64,000 nt of DNA from an uncultured Schlesneria sp. (GTDB lineage Bacteria; Planctomycetota; Planctomycetia; Planctomycetales; Planctomycetaceae), in the NCBI GenBank assembly GCA_903904835.1, contig CAIVEI010000175.1, forward strand, positions 45,209-109,208, given 5' to 3'. Both the position numbers and the translations under genes were made by a program. Positions 28,273-37,381 of this stretch are shown here, in pieces (within the stretch, counting starts at the first letter, position 1; each line of letters begins with the position of its first letter). The notes beneath the pieces were generated by a model. It saw nothing but the letters and a program-made list of their open reading frames with translations. It ran no database searches and was not told where the DNA came from.

Positions 28273-29502
28273 ATGTCATCCTCGTTCGTGACTCATCTTG
28301 AAAGCGCGATTGATGGAACCAGGTTTGAGCCGGGCCATCTTTACACGACTCACAAGGATCGGCCACTTTGGGTGAGGTACGATCTTCCAGCGATCGCGAA
28401 ATCCGTTGATCGTGATACGATTTCACGGCGAAGCAGCGATATCTGGCGTTGGAGAGAATTGCTGCCGGTCCGGGAAGAGTCAAGCATCGTCTCGCTCGGT
28501 GAACGAATGACGCCACTGCTAAAGTCGCCTCGGCTGGGAAAGGCTCTGGGGTTACCGAATCTCTGGGTCAAGGACGACAGCCAGTTGCCGACGGGAAGTT
28601 TCAAAAGTCGCGGTCAGGCGGTTGCCATTTCGATGGCGAACGAACTGGGTGTGCGCCGAGTGGCGATTCCCACAGCAGGCAACGCCGGCGGTGCGATGGC
28701 AGCCTATGCAGCCCGTGCCGGAATGGAGGCATACGTCTTTATGCCGAGCGACACTCCTCGAATTAACCAGTTCGAGGCCACGATGGCGGGCGCAAAAGTG
28801 TTCCTCGTCGACGGCCTGATTACCGATTGCGGAAAGATCGTTCGAGCGGGCAAAGAAGCGATGAACTGGTTCGATCTTTCCACACTGCGCGAGCCGTACC
28901 GGATTGAAGGAAAGAAGACGATGGGACTGGAACTGGCTGAACAGTTCGGCTGGAAGCTTCCCAGTGTCATTCTTTATCCGACCGGTGGAGGGACGGGGCT
29001 GATTGGCATGTGGAAAGCCTTTCAGGAATTGAAAGAACTCGGCTGGTTGGACTCCGCCGATCTGCCTCGCATGGTGTCGGTGCAAAGCAACGGATGTGCC
29101 CCGATTGTTCGCGCCTATGAAAGCGGGAACCGATTTGCCGAGCCATTCAGTCCGGCAGCCACAATCGCCAGCGGAATTCGAGTTCCCGCCGCGATCGGAG
29201 ATTTCATGATCCTGGACGCCGTTCGAGAGAGCCACGGGACAGCGGTCGCAGTCGACGAAACACGGATCATCGACTGGATGAAGCTGGGAATGTCGAGTGA
29301 AGGGATTTCAACCTGCCCCGAGTCTGCAACCTGCATCGGCGCCGCGATGAAGTTACGCGAGCAAGGATGGCTGACACCAGACGACCGAGTCGTGATCTAC
29401 AACTGCGGCGCGGCTCAAAAATACGTCGATGTGACAGCGCTCAACCTGCCGCGAATCACATCTTCCGACTTCAACGACTGGGATTTCATCGCAAGTTGCT
29501 GA
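28273..29502 (+). CDS. thrC: Threonine synthase
   Basis: The PLP enzyme converts O-phosphohomoserine to threonine. The 409-residue length and organisation fit the fold-type II threonine synthases: ESSIVSLGERMTPLL, the cofactor lysine K111 in LPTGSFKSRGQAV, AIPTAGNAGGAMAAYAARAG, the phosphate-binding glycine loop PTGGGTGLIG, then VSVQSNGCAPIVRAYE and a serine-rich C-terminal part (SSEGISTCPE). The N-terminal LYTTHKDRPLWVRYD is typical of the shorter bacterial/archaeal type. It begins 66 bases after the S51-like gene on the same strand. Confidence 0.9.
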   Translation: MSSSFVTHLESAIDGTRFEPGHLYTTHKDRPLWVRYDLPAIAKSVDRDTISRRSSDIWRWRELLPVREESSIVSLGERMTPLLKSPRLGKALGLPNLWVKDDSQLPTGSFKSRGQAVAISMANELGVRRVAIPTAGNAGGAMAAYAARAGMEAYVFMPSDTPRINQFEATMAGAKVFLVDGLITDCGKIVRAGKEAMNWFDLSTLREPYRIEGKKTMGLELAEQFGWKLPSVILYPTGGGTGLIGMWKAFQELKELGWLDSADLPRMVSVQSNGCAPIVRAYESGNRFAEPFSPAATIASGIRVPAAIGDFMILDAVRESHGTAVAVDETRIIDWMKLGMSSEGISTCPESATCIGAAMKLREQGWLTPDDRVVIYNCGAAQKYVDVTALNLPRITSSDFNDWDFIASC

Positions 29503-29677
29503 TGATCTGATCGAAGGTTCGCTGATCACGGCGAGCACAGTCTATCTTGATTTCGTCCGGCAGACCTTCAAGGCCCCGATTTTTTTGGGGGGCTTCGGCC
29601 GCGGCGTCGGATTTTTTTAGCGATCTCAGCGTAAAGATAAGCCGTTTCAGTGAAACAACTGGTCGCGAATAAAAAAG

Positions 29678-29764
<87 letters not shown>

Positions 29765-30221
29765 GAAGTATTTTGTTGGCTGTTCACAATTATCGCCGTC
29801 GCGTGACAGCAGGGCATTTATGGCACTGTTACCACCAATCAGACCGATTTTCATGTACGCCGAGACAAACTGACACCTCACAGTTCACACTGCGGGTGTC
29901 GCTGGTACCGCCCCAATCTTACGTTGGAGCAATGCCGTACAGCATTCTAACGAATCTTCTTCAAACCGAAAACCCAAGACGCCCTGATAGACGAAATGCT
30001 GATTTTCCGCATTACTGTCACCCGAAAAGGTGCTGGTTAATAAAGATTTCCAAAGGAGTTTGATTTTGTTCGCGGGACGGGGGGGCGGGAATTATCGCTC
30101 GTCGTCGCGTTTAAGACATTCATGCGGTATCTTCGAGCCTGCTGCGGGGCCGTTAAGGGTACGATCGACGTGAGTATCATGGAATTTCTGGTGCAGCAAC
30201 AATCAAATGAAGTGAGGAGCG
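29765..30221. other. Intergenic region without recognisable gene
   Basis: About 457 bases upstream of the tRNA gene (minus strand) and of the pRiA4b-like gene (plus strand). It should contain both promoters. I see no coding frame of quality and no strong hairpin apart from a G-run at about 30080. Confidence 0.5.
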
Positions 30222-30665
30222 ATGCCGATGATCATGACACTAAAGGTGACTCTCATTCGCGGTGCATATTGCTGTGACAAATGGGTTGCAAATCTTGAGT
30301 TGGAAGAATCATCCACCCTCGAAGACCTTCATTACGCGATTCAAAAGGTCGTTGGTTTTGATAACGACCATCTGTACTGTTTCTTTCGATCAAGGACAGA
30401 CCGGAGCTTCATTCGGGAGTATTTTAATGATGAGAATGAACAGATCTTCAGAGAAACAGTGAAGTCGATGTTTCCCCTGCCAGTAAAACAATCGCTTTAC
30501 TATCTTTTCGATTGGGGTGACGAATGGATATTTAAAATCTCGCAGTCTCGGAAGCGCCCTCACGAGCCTGTTAAAGGAATGACCTACCCAAGAATGGAAA
30601 GTGAATCGGGAATAAAGCCGAAACAGTATTCGTTTGCCGACGAAGACGATGACGATGAAGAATGA
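30222..30665 (+). CDS. Plasmid pRiA4b ORF-3-like protein
   Basis: The 147-residue protein fits the pRiA4b ORF-3-like domain: an N-terminal strand (LKVTLIRGAYCCDKWVANLE), the STLEDLHYAIQKVVGFDNDHLYC helix-turn typical of the family, and SLYYLFDWGDEWIFKI matching the usual Y-x-YDFGDxW core. An acidic tail (ADEDDDDEE) closes it. The start at ATG 30222 is fixed by GAGGAG about five bases upstream. The family is frequent on plasmids and mobile DNA and as an accessory gene, with no known activity. It stands alone with long empty flanks. Confidence 0.8.
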   Translation: MPMIMTLKVTLIRGAYCCDKWVANLELEESSTLEDLHYAIQKVVGFDNDHLYCFFRSRTDRSFIREYFNDENEQIFRETVKSMFPLPVKQSLYYLFDWGDEWIFKISQSRKRPHEPVKGMTYPRMESESGIKPKQYSFADEDDDDEE

Positions 30666-31058
30666 GCTCGGCTAAAATCCAACGCGAACTCCATGAGGTT
30701 CTGACGTTGATCGTTAACGCAATTGCAGACTCAAAGAAAAGTTGAAGTCGAGGACGCGGAATGGATTACCATTCTTCACTTGAAGAGTTAACGACCAGGG
30801 CTGTTAAAGATGCCCACGCTTGTTGGTGCGACTCAACAATCGATTCCGCCGCTTCGCATCAGTTGACGCATTCGACAGCGTTATTGTAATCGACACTCCA
30901 CTTGTCTTGTTCGTCGACGAATTGTGAAACGCGGCGTGCCGCTAGATCCACTCCGAGCGTATATCCAGCGTTAACGACCATTCGTTCCCCCCGAGTGGCT
31001 CATTTGACGAGCCACCCTTGTTGGGGCAGTCTAATGTGGATTCGTCCCCAGAAATCAA
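30666..31058. other. Intergenic region with one hairpin
   Basis: About 393 bases with no supported gene. GTGGCTC (30995-31001) and GAGCCAC (31009-31015) form a seven-base stem located some 45 bases downstream of the stop of the minus-strand gene at 31059, a possible terminator. A 42-residue open frame at 30763 has no resemblance to a protein. Confidence 0.5.
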
Positions 31059-31310
31059 TTACTCGGCCGCAGCCCCTGCCATGCGTTCAGCTTTGCGCTT
31101 CACGACTTCGGCGTTGTTTGCTTCCGTTTGGGTGACGGCAGCGATGCGTCGGCGGATGGTGCGGATGTTGGCGTTCAGTTGACGCCACTTGGTGTTTTTC
31201 TTGAATTGGGCTTCCGTCAAACCCTTTTCCTGTAAGGATTTGGCAAATGTTGCCAAGTCCGCATTGGCGGCTTGCAACTGTCGTTCGAGGGTAGTGCGCG
31301 ACAAAGGCAT
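31059..31310 (-). CDS. Small coiled-coil protein, conserved-looking, unknown function
   Basis: An 83-residue, mostly helical and basic protein: an N-terminal SRTTLERQLQAANADLATF helix, a short linker (EKGLTEAQFKKNTKWRQLN) and a second helix (NIRTIRRRIAAVTQTEAN) ending in an Ala/Glu-rich tail. Heptad-like spacing suggests helical pairing. Composition and codon pattern look genuine. Short planctomycete proteins of this type exist to my recollection, but I cannot name a family. The ribosome-binding site is weak. There is no neighbour within 390 bases on either side. Confidence 0.65.
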   Translation of the reverse strand: MPLSRTTLERQLQAANADLATFAKSLQEKGLTEAQFKKNTKWRQLNANIRTIRRRIAAVTQTEANNAEVVKRKAERMAGAAAE

Positions 31311-31714
31311 GACTCAGGCTCTTTCACGTGTCTAAAAGCGAGGACTTCCGCAACGGGCTTTACGCCATCGGCTTTTCTCGCCAGCGGAAACAGAATTCGG
31401 TACTTCGAGACGCTACATTCTACAGATGCGTCAGTTGTCCGCAACCCTGACAGCGGCATCGGGGTATTTCTGTCGTCGAGTTCCGGAAATCGCTCATCGC
31501 GTTTTGAGCGGCGCCGGCGGTTAAAAACTTGGCACTGCGGAAATTTTTTTTACTTATTGACCTCTTGACGCACCATAATTTTTGAAATGTCCCAATTAGG
31601 GGCGATCGACGGTATTATGAGAGGAACTGTACACCGAGAAAGAGGCTTGTCAGGCGCCATCGTCGAATTTGGTGATTGGCGATCATTGGCGACAACAGAT
31701 TGAAGGACGCTCAA
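31311..31714. other. Intergenic region without recognisable gene
   Basis: About 404 bases between divergent genes. It contains a GC-rich stretch (GCGGCGCCGGCGG near 31510) followed by an AT-rich segment (31535-31560) that probably belongs to the promoter of the gene at 31715. No complete -35/-10 pair could be fixed. Confidence 0.45.
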
Positions 31715-33496
31715 ATGCAACGACTGATGCTCGTGCTTGTGGTGGTTGGACTTGTTTCCAGCGTTCACGCGGCAGATCAACAGGTGGCGATTGGCGATAC
31801 GATTGCTGATCTTCGTTTCAAGGACATTCGAGGATTGTCTCGATCTCTTGCTGAGATGGGAAAAAAACGAGCGTACGTTTTTGTCTTCACGACGACTCAA
31901 TGCCCGCTTGTTCGCCGTTCGATGCCAAAGCTGATTGGCATCGATCAGAAGTTCGGGCCCCAAGAAGTTCAGGTCGTTGCGGTTAACGTTGGTTCCGAGG
32001 AAACAATTCGCGACATGGCGGCGCAGGCCATTGAATTCGAGGCCGCTTTTCCCTTTGTTAAGGACACCGATCTCTCGTGTGCTAAAGCACTTGGAGTCAC
32101 TCGAACTCCCGAAGTGGCTGTGCTGAATTCTAATCTTAAACTGGTCTATCGCGGGCGAATCGACGATCAGTTTCGTCTGGGTGGTTCTCGTCCCGAGCCG
32201 ACTCGACGTGACCTTGAAGAAGCGATCACGGATGTACTGGAGGATCGAGCCGTTACGGTCAGTGAAACCACTGTTGATGGCTGTTTAATCGAGGCCCGCG
32301 AGTCTCGTGTCAGCGAAGCGGCAGGCCCTGCGTTTTATCAGGATGTGGCGCCGATCTTGAATCGGCGTTGTGTGTCGTGCCATCGCGAAGGGGCGGCAGG
32401 CCCATTTTCGTTAACGACGTTTGAAGGTGCAGTGGCACATGCTGAGATGTTGGCAGAAGTCGTTGTGGATCAGCGGATGCCTCCCTGGTACGCCAATTCC
32501 AGGCAGGGAGCTTTTCAGAATGACCCGTCGTTGACGCGCGACGAACGCGAAGCATTGCTGCGTTGGGTGAAGTCTGGGAGGAGGGAAGGGGACCGCAATG
32601 TTGCGATTGAGCCACCTGAATTGCCGGGCTCAAAATGGCGAATCGGCGAGCCCGATCTGGTCATCAAGATGGTTGGCGAGCACACGCTCCCCGCCACAGG
32701 CTTTGTCGAATATAAGCGTCTTGTTTTGCCGTATGTGTTTCTCAATGAGACATGGTTGGAGGCGATCGAAATCCGTCCCGACAACCTTGCCGTTGTCCAC
32801 CACTGTAATATGGCTTACGTGACCACTAAGGGAGCCAGCCATCAGACGTTCATCACCGGTCATGTTCCGGGTGGCCAGCCGATGGACCTTGGGCGGTTCG
32901 ATAACGGAGTTGCCTACCGCGTGCCGGCATTTTCCGGTCTGGGGTTAGAGATTCACTACACAACCACGGGAAAGGAAGAGCGTTGCAGCATCTCGGTGGG
33001 TCTGCGTTATCCGCGAAAGACAGTTCACAAACAGTTACGACATTTCCTGCTTGATCCACGTCAGTTTCAAATCGAACCCGGTCACGGTGCTTTCCCCGTC
33101 CGATCCAGCCTGGTGCTTGATCAGGATATCTCGTTATTGGGTTTGTTCGCACATATGCATTTACGAGGCAAGGACGCAACTTTCTACGCAGATGTTCCTG
33201 GAAAGCCACGCGAAATGTTACTTCAGATCCCTAATTACAACTTCGAGTGGCAACTGGGGTATGAAATTGAGCCTGGCAAGCACCGACTTCCGAAGGGGAC
33301 AAAGATTGAATCAGTCACGCATTACGATAATTCGGCATTCAATCCCTACAACCCCGATCCCAAGCGGACGGTCCCCTACGGACTGCAGACGTTTGACGAG
33401 ATGTTCAACGGTTACGGCTTTTTCGTCGCCGAAGACGAAGACCTGAATTTAGAAGTTAATCCCCAAACTGGTGTCGTTCGTCGAAAGGCTCAATGA
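31715..33496 (+). CDS. Redoxin - cytochrome c-like - copper monooxygenase-like fusion, secreted
   Basis: ATG 31715 is chosen (AAGGA eight bases upstream; signal peptide LMLVLVVVGLVSSVHA). The 593-residue protein has three parts. A thioredoxin-fold redoxin domain (about 25-170) has a single cysteine in FTTTQCPLVRRSMP rather than CxxC. A c-type heme site, RRCVSCHREGAAGPF, lies at about residue 220. A C-terminal region resembles type II copper ascorbate-dependent monooxygenases, with histidine clusters VVHHCNM, LEIHYTT, FAHMHLRGK and THYDNSAFNPYNPDP. The architecture recurs in planctomycetes and a few other phyla. The substrate is unknown; an extracytoplasmic redox role is inferred. Confidence 0.82.
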   Translation: MQRLMLVLVVVGLVSSVHAADQQVAIGDTIADLRFKDIRGLSRSLAEMGKKRAYVFVFTTTQCPLVRRSMPKLIGIDQKFGPQEVQVVAVNVGSEETIRDMAAQAIEFEAAFPFVKDTDLSCAKALGVTRTPEVAVLNSNLKLVYRGRIDDQFRLGGSRPEPTRRDLEEAITDVLEDRAVTVSETTVDGCLIEARESRVSEAAGPAFYQDVAPILNRRCVSCHREGAAGPFSLTTFEGAVAHAEMLAEVVVDQRMPPWYANSRQGAFQNDPSLTRDEREALLRWVKSGRREGDRNVAIEPPELPGSKWRIGEPDLVIKMVGEHTLPATGFVEYKRLVLPYVFLNETWLEAIEIRPDNLAVVHHCNMAYVTTKGASHQTFITGHVPGGQPMDLGRFDNGVAYRVPAFSGLGLEIHYTTTGKEERCSISVGLRYPRKTVHKQLRHFLLDPRQFQIEPGHGAFPVRSSLVLDQDISLLGLFAHMHLRGKDATFYADVPGKPREMLLQIPNYNFEWQLGYEIEPGKHRLPKGTKIESVTHYDNSAFNPYNPDPKRTVPYGLQTFDEMFNGYGFFVAEDEDLNLEVNPQTGVVRRKAQ

Positions 33497-33818
33497 CACC
33501 GGTGTGTCTTGTTCAGTGCGGTCCAGAGGGTAACATTCGGGTTTTCGAACGATCGTTATGTAAGTGGTTTTTGTGATTGGTTTTGTGGAAAATGTGTGCC
33601 GTTTGGGATTCGTTTGGCAGGCAATTAGACAGACTTTTTTTAAATATATAAACCATTTTTTGTGGATGAAATTGCTAACGGTGTAATAATTGCTGCAGTT
33701 TCGTCCAGTGACGTCAATGGACGAGCATATGAACGAATTTCGACGAACCAGAAATGAATGCGGGCCAATCATTCATGGAACGGGAAGTTCCTTTCTTTGA
33801 GTGGAGAAGGCTAGCTTA
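33497..33818. other. Intergenic region upstream of the LexA-like gene
   Basis: About 322 bases, AT-rich near 33625-33665. A ten-base perfect palindrome AACGATCGTT (33548-33557) is present but 260 bases from the start codon. No certain operator or promoter could be assigned. Confidence 0.4.
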
Positions 33819-34418
33819 ATGAATCCAACGCAGAATTTGACCGCGCGACAGAACGAGATTTACGATTTTCTCAGAGACAAAATTATTGGTCGTGGCTACG
33901 GGCCGACCGTTCGTGAAATTGGCGCTCAGTTTGGGATCAAGTCACCAAACGGCGTGATGTGCCACTTGAAAGCTTTGGAGAAGAAGGGCTTGATCTCGCG
34001 CGAAGCACATATGTCTCGGGCCATTCAGTTATCTCATCCTCCACAACTGCAGACAGAACTCCCGTATATGGGTCAGTTGATGGTTGGTGAACCGTTTCCG
34101 ACCAGCAGTCCTGGCGATCGACTCGATTTCAGCGGTCTTTTCAATCTTCCTGACTTGTGCTGTCTTCGAGTTCATGGAACGGCGCTGCAAGATGATCATA
34201 TTGCCGAAGGGGACACGCTAATCGTTCACAAGCAGCCAACGTTTCGCGATGGCGATCTGGCGGTGATTGCTTATGAAGACGGAACGATCGGCGTACGTCG
34301 CCTCTACCAGGAAATGCTTCGTATTCGTCTGGAATCGGCCAGAAAAACGAGTCCGCCTGAGTTCGTCAGTCGCGTGGTGGTGATTGGGATCGTGGTTGGC
34401 GTGATCCGCCAATACTGA
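33819..34418 (+). CDS. LexA-like repressor lacking autoproteolysis residues
   Basis: From ATG 33819 (GGAGAAGG eight bases upstream) the protein has 199 residues. The N-terminal winged helix-turn-helix is LexA-like: LTARQNEIYDFLRDKI, GYGPTVREIGAQFGIKSPNGV, HLKALEKKGLISR. The C-terminal S24 peptidase fold is also present (LRVHGTALQDDHIAEGDTLIV, RDGDLAVIAYEDGTIGVRRL, VVIGIVVGVIR). Against E. coli LexA, the cleavage dipeptide Ala-Gly is V89-G90, the catalytic Ser119 position is A122 (GTAL instead of GMSM) and the Lys156 position is R160 (GVRRL instead of TVKRL). Self-cleavage should therefore not occur. It is probably a regulator that is not induced by RecA. Neighbours are not DNA-repair genes. 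Confidence 0.9.
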   Translation: MNPTQNLTARQNEIYDFLRDKIIGRGYGPTVREIGAQFGIKSPNGVMCHLKALEKKGLISREAHMSRAIQLSHPPQLQTELPYMGQLMVGEPFPTSSPGDRLDFSGLFNLPDLCCLRVHGTALQDDHIAEGDTLIVHKQPTFRDGDLAVIAYEDGTIGVRRLYQEMLRIRLESARKTSPPEFVSRVVVIGIVVGVIRQY

Positions 34419-34421
34419 TTA

Positions 34422-35585
34422 TTACCAATCGATCGCCAGCATCAGGCAATTCAGTCCGCTGCCAATCCCCAGGAAACCAACTCGGTCTCCTTTCACCAGG
34501 AAGCCCCGTTCGTCAGCGATCGCGGCGGTGAGCGGCAGCGAGACAGTTCCGATATTGCCGAGATAAGGGTACGTGTTGAAATCTTTGTCGGGCGAGATTC
34601 CCAGGGCATTCAAAACCTGCTCGCGATGCCCTTTACCGACCTGATGGCAGATGACTTTATCGATTTGTTCCGAAGAAAAACCGACTTTCGTCAGGAACGA
34701 TCGCCAGGTATTCAGGCCGAGATCGACTCCGTGCTTCAGAACGCTGATCGAATCGGTTTGCATGAACTGCGTAAATGCATGTGACAGCTTTGCTGGAAGC
34801 AGGCCGCTGACTTTCTGTTGAACCAGGTTTGGAAGCAGGTTTCCGAATTTCGTATGCGTCACAACGGGGGGCAGAATCGCGTCCACTTTGTTGACCGCGG
34901 CGGGCAACAATGATTCGAAGCCCCAGCGGCACAAGGCATGATGTTCAGGAGCGGCTTTGGTTGCACCACCCAGTAATCGATGGCATTTTTCTCGTGAAAA
35001 CGATCCATCGGTTAAAAGCACTGCCACAGCACCAGAACCGCCGGTCAGCGTTGCCAATGATTTTGTGAATGAATCCATCGTCATGTCTTCCAGCAACCGC
35101 TGGATCGAGTAGTCGATGATTTCTCGAGCCGTCTCGCACGAAACGACCAATCCGGCACGAATCTGCCCGAGTTCAATTCTGTTGGCGATGTCGACCATTC
35201 CATTCAGAACGCCCAGGCAGGCATTGCTGACATCGAACACTGATGCATCCGGGCTGATTGTCAAATTGGCCGCCACGCTACACGCCGTGGCAGGCTCAAA
35301 CTGTTCGCGGCAGACACCGGCATAGATCATCACGCCGATATCACGCGCGGCCACATTGGAGTGCTCCAGGGCTCGTCTGGCCGCTTCGGTGGCTCCGTCG
35401 CTCAGTCGATGCCCGGCAGGCCACCAGCGTCGTTCGCTGATTCCGGTCCAGGCTTCGAGCTGTCCCGCAGGGATTTTCAGCTTTTCGTAAAGCGGTTCGA
35501 GACGTTGTTCGATCTCTGCCGAAGTGACGATGACGGGAGCCAACTCGTATCCAATGGCATCAATATAAACGCGGGAATATTTCAT
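34422..35585 (-). CDS. KAS III/OleA-like thiolase-fold enzyme
   Basis: From ATG 35585 (387 residues) this is a FabH/thiolase-fold condensing enzyme. The catalytic cysteine C123 is in DVSNACLGVLNG, the histidine in ICHQVGKGHRE, and the asparagine in YLGNIGTVSLP, 30 residues later. A glutamate, E97 in VCREQFEPATAC, lies 26 residues before the cysteine, the spacing of the catalytic Glu117/Cys143 pair of OleA, which joins two acyl-CoAs head-to-head for long-chain olefin synthesis. OleB, OleC and OleD are not adjacent. The longer frame to 35705 is less likely because the start at 35585 gives the usual family N-terminus. It converges on the LexA-like gene with only three bases between stops. Confidence 0.82.
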   Translation of the reverse strand: MKYSRVYIDAIGYELAPVIVTSAEIEQRLEPLYEKLKIPAGQLEAWTGISERRWWPAGHRLSDGATEAARRALEHSNVAARDIGVMIYAGVCREQFEPATACSVAANLTISPDASVFDVSNACLGVLNGMVDIANRIELGQIRAGLVVSCETAREIIDYSIQRLLEDMTMDSFTKSLATLTGGSGAVAVLLTDGSFSREKCHRLLGGATKAAPEHHALCRWGFESLLPAAVNKVDAILPPVVTHTKFGNLLPNLVQQKVSGLLPAKLSHAFTQFMQTDSISVLKHGVDLGLNTWRSFLTKVGFSSEQIDKVICHQVGKGHREQVLNALGISPDKDFNTYPYLGNIGTVSLPLTAAIADERGFLVKGDRVGFLGIGSGLNCLMLAIDW

Positions 35586-35840
35586 GTGACGTCGGTCAGT
35601 CAATAAAACGGGTCGCAGCAGGGGACAGTTACGGCGTTTACTGTACCCATTGTACTCGCTGCTGTCATTGGCGTGCTGATCGAAGTCGATTTGGTTGAGT
35701 GCCAACTCGATGAGAAAAGTATTTTTCCAATCATTAACACGCGACGAAGCGCGACGACGTGGAACAACATGGGTGTTTCTCCGACGAAGTGTCTCGTGCT
35801 GGGATTGTCGCGATTGTTCGTACTGGCGTGGGTTCCGTCA

Positions 35841-37202
35841 TTATTTCTCGGCGAGCGAGACGGAAACGATTTCGCGATCGTTTCTGGCGTAAACGTTGCG
35901 ATTGGCGAAGGCAGGGTGGGTCCAGACAACTTCGCGGCGCTGGGAGGGGCCGGTTGGTTCGAGCAGATGGGCGCGGCCGAGTTCCTGATATTTCTCTGGT
36001 GTCAGTTTAGCGATAATCAGATCGCCCTTTTCGCTGAACAGGAAATGGCGATCTTCGTGCTTCACCAGAAAGGCCGTTCCCCAACGTGCGGATTCGCCGC
36101 TGGTCGCTTCGAATGTTGCCCACAATCGGTCGCCAGTCTTGAGGTCGAGGCATCGCAGTTCGCCATAGCTGCAAACTCCGTAGATGTGGCCCCCCTCAAT
36201 CACGGGGGTGCTGATCAGGCAGTGCAGCGAATCGGTGATTTTTTCGTTCTGGCCGTGCCGTCGCCAGACTTCTGTGACCCCCGGTTTCGACCCATCCAGT
36301 TTCAAGAGCAGTGACCCGTTGTAGAACGCGCTGATAAAGAGTAAGTCGTCTTTCAATCGGGGCGTGGCAACGGAGAGCCCGCTTTGCGAGGTAAAGGGGC
36401 GTTCCCACAGTAACTGACCCGTTTCCGGATTAAGTGCACTGATTGCCGTTGGAAGCCAGGTGATCAACTGACGTTGCCCGGCCGCTTCGATGATGATCGG
36501 TGAACTGTATCCGGAGGCATGCTCGCCCTGGGAATCGAGTGCTCGCCAGATCTCTTTCCCTGTGTCCTTGTGGAATGCAACGACCGCTTTACCTTTTCCG
36601 CCGACGAAGCAGATCAGTCGATCGCCGTCGAGAAGTGGATTCGACGAATATCCCCAGACTGGTGATTGTTCGCGTTCATAGTCTTTCTGAAACGACTTGG
36701 ACCAGACAACTTGGCCCGAATCGGCTTCGAGGCAGAACAGATGGCCTTCCGATCCGAGCGTATAGACTCGACCGTCCTTGACGACCGGAGTCGTACGCGG
36801 TCCTGCTGGATAGCTGACCGTGTAAGGACAATCGTATTCGTGCTTCCATACGATTGAACCGTCTTTGTCATCGAGACAGAGCACTCGTTCTGTTGCCTGG
36901 CGCCGACCTCGTTCGAACGGATTGCTGGGATCGCTTTCTCCCGAAGGAAGCTGCTTGTCGGTGACGTAGACACGGCCTTTGACGACAGCGGGGCCTGCGT
37001 AACCACCACCGATTTTTGTTCGCCAGCGAACTTTTGGTCCTTCGGCAGAAAACGATTTTGCAATACCCGTTTCTCGCCAGATACCGTCACGTTGCGGTCC
37101 CATCCATTGTGGCCAATCGTCAGCATGAAGGTGCATCGAATCATGCGTTGTCACGGCCGAGATGATTAGTAAAGCCAGCGACCACTGAAGAATCGTTCGC
37201 AT
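35841..37202 (-). CDS. PQQ-like beta-propeller protein, secreted (paralogue)
   Basis: The 453-residue protein has a signal peptide (LQWSLALLIISAVTTHD) and then the same opening as the 10370 gene (DDWPQWMGPQRDGIW). Propeller blades carry the typical D-x-x-(S/T)-G-x-x-x-W motif: DKDGSIVWKHE, EADSGQVVWSKS, HKDTGKEIWRA, NPETGQLLWERP and DLKTGDRLWATF. No dehydrogenase active-site residues are evident. The AAAAGGC upstream of the ATG is a modest ribosome-binding site. It lies between the thiolase and ATPase genes on the same strand, 255 bases from the thiolase start, with no obvious functional link. Confidence 0.88.
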   Translation of the reverse strand: MRTILQWSLALLIISAVTTHDSMHLHADDWPQWMGPQRDGIWRETGIAKSFSAEGPKVRWRTKIGGGYAGPAVVKGRVYVTDKQLPSGESDPSNPFERGRRQATERVLCLDDKDGSIVWKHEYDCPYTVSYPAGPRTTPVVKDGRVYTLGSEGHLFCLEADSGQVVWSKSFQKDYEREQSPVWGYSSNPLLDGDRLICFVGGKGKAVVAFHKDTGKEIWRALDSQGEHASGYSSPIIIEAAGQRQLITWLPTAISALNPETGQLLWERPFTSQSGLSVATPRLKDDLLFISAFYNGSLLLKLDGSKPGVTEVWRRHGQNEKITDSLHCLISTPVIEGGHIYGVCSYGELRCLDLKTGDRLWATFEATSGESARWGTAFLVKHEDRHFLFSEKGDLIIAKLTPEKYQELGRAHLLEPTGPSQRREVVWTHPAFANRNVYARNDREIVSVSLAEK

Positions 37203-37274
37203 TTTTGTTGCCTTTTTGATTAACGGACCTGATGGGAGGGCGAGGCGGCTGCCGCGCCGATGCGTTTATCAGAG

Positions 37275-37371
37275 GGGGTCGGGCGTTCAAATTTCAAAAT
37301 TGGCCGATCAAGCGAACTCCATCGACAAAATCGACCATCCGGCCGATTTTGAAATTTGAACACCCGACCCC
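37275..37371. repeat. Long inverted repeat downstream of the HerA-like gene
   Basis: The arm starting GGGGTCGGGCGTTCAAATTT at 37275 is matched at the other end by AAATTTGAACACCCGACCCC ending at 37371; the arms extend inward through CAAAAT(T)GGCCG, giving about 29 paired bases with a few mismatches around a roughly 38-base loop. It starts 10 bases past the stop of the minus-strand ATPase gene, where it could terminate transcription. Confidence 0.75.
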
Positions 37372-37381
37372 AGAACACAAT

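Noticed and set aside
33548..33557. AACGATCGTT palindrome as a LexA operator
   Set aside because: A single ten-base palindrome 260 bases from the start codon is too weak to be called an operator.
35600..36314. Plus-strand frames of up to 213 residues opposite the second propeller gene
   Set aside because: They are antisense shadows of the propeller gene, which has clear repeats and a signal peptide.
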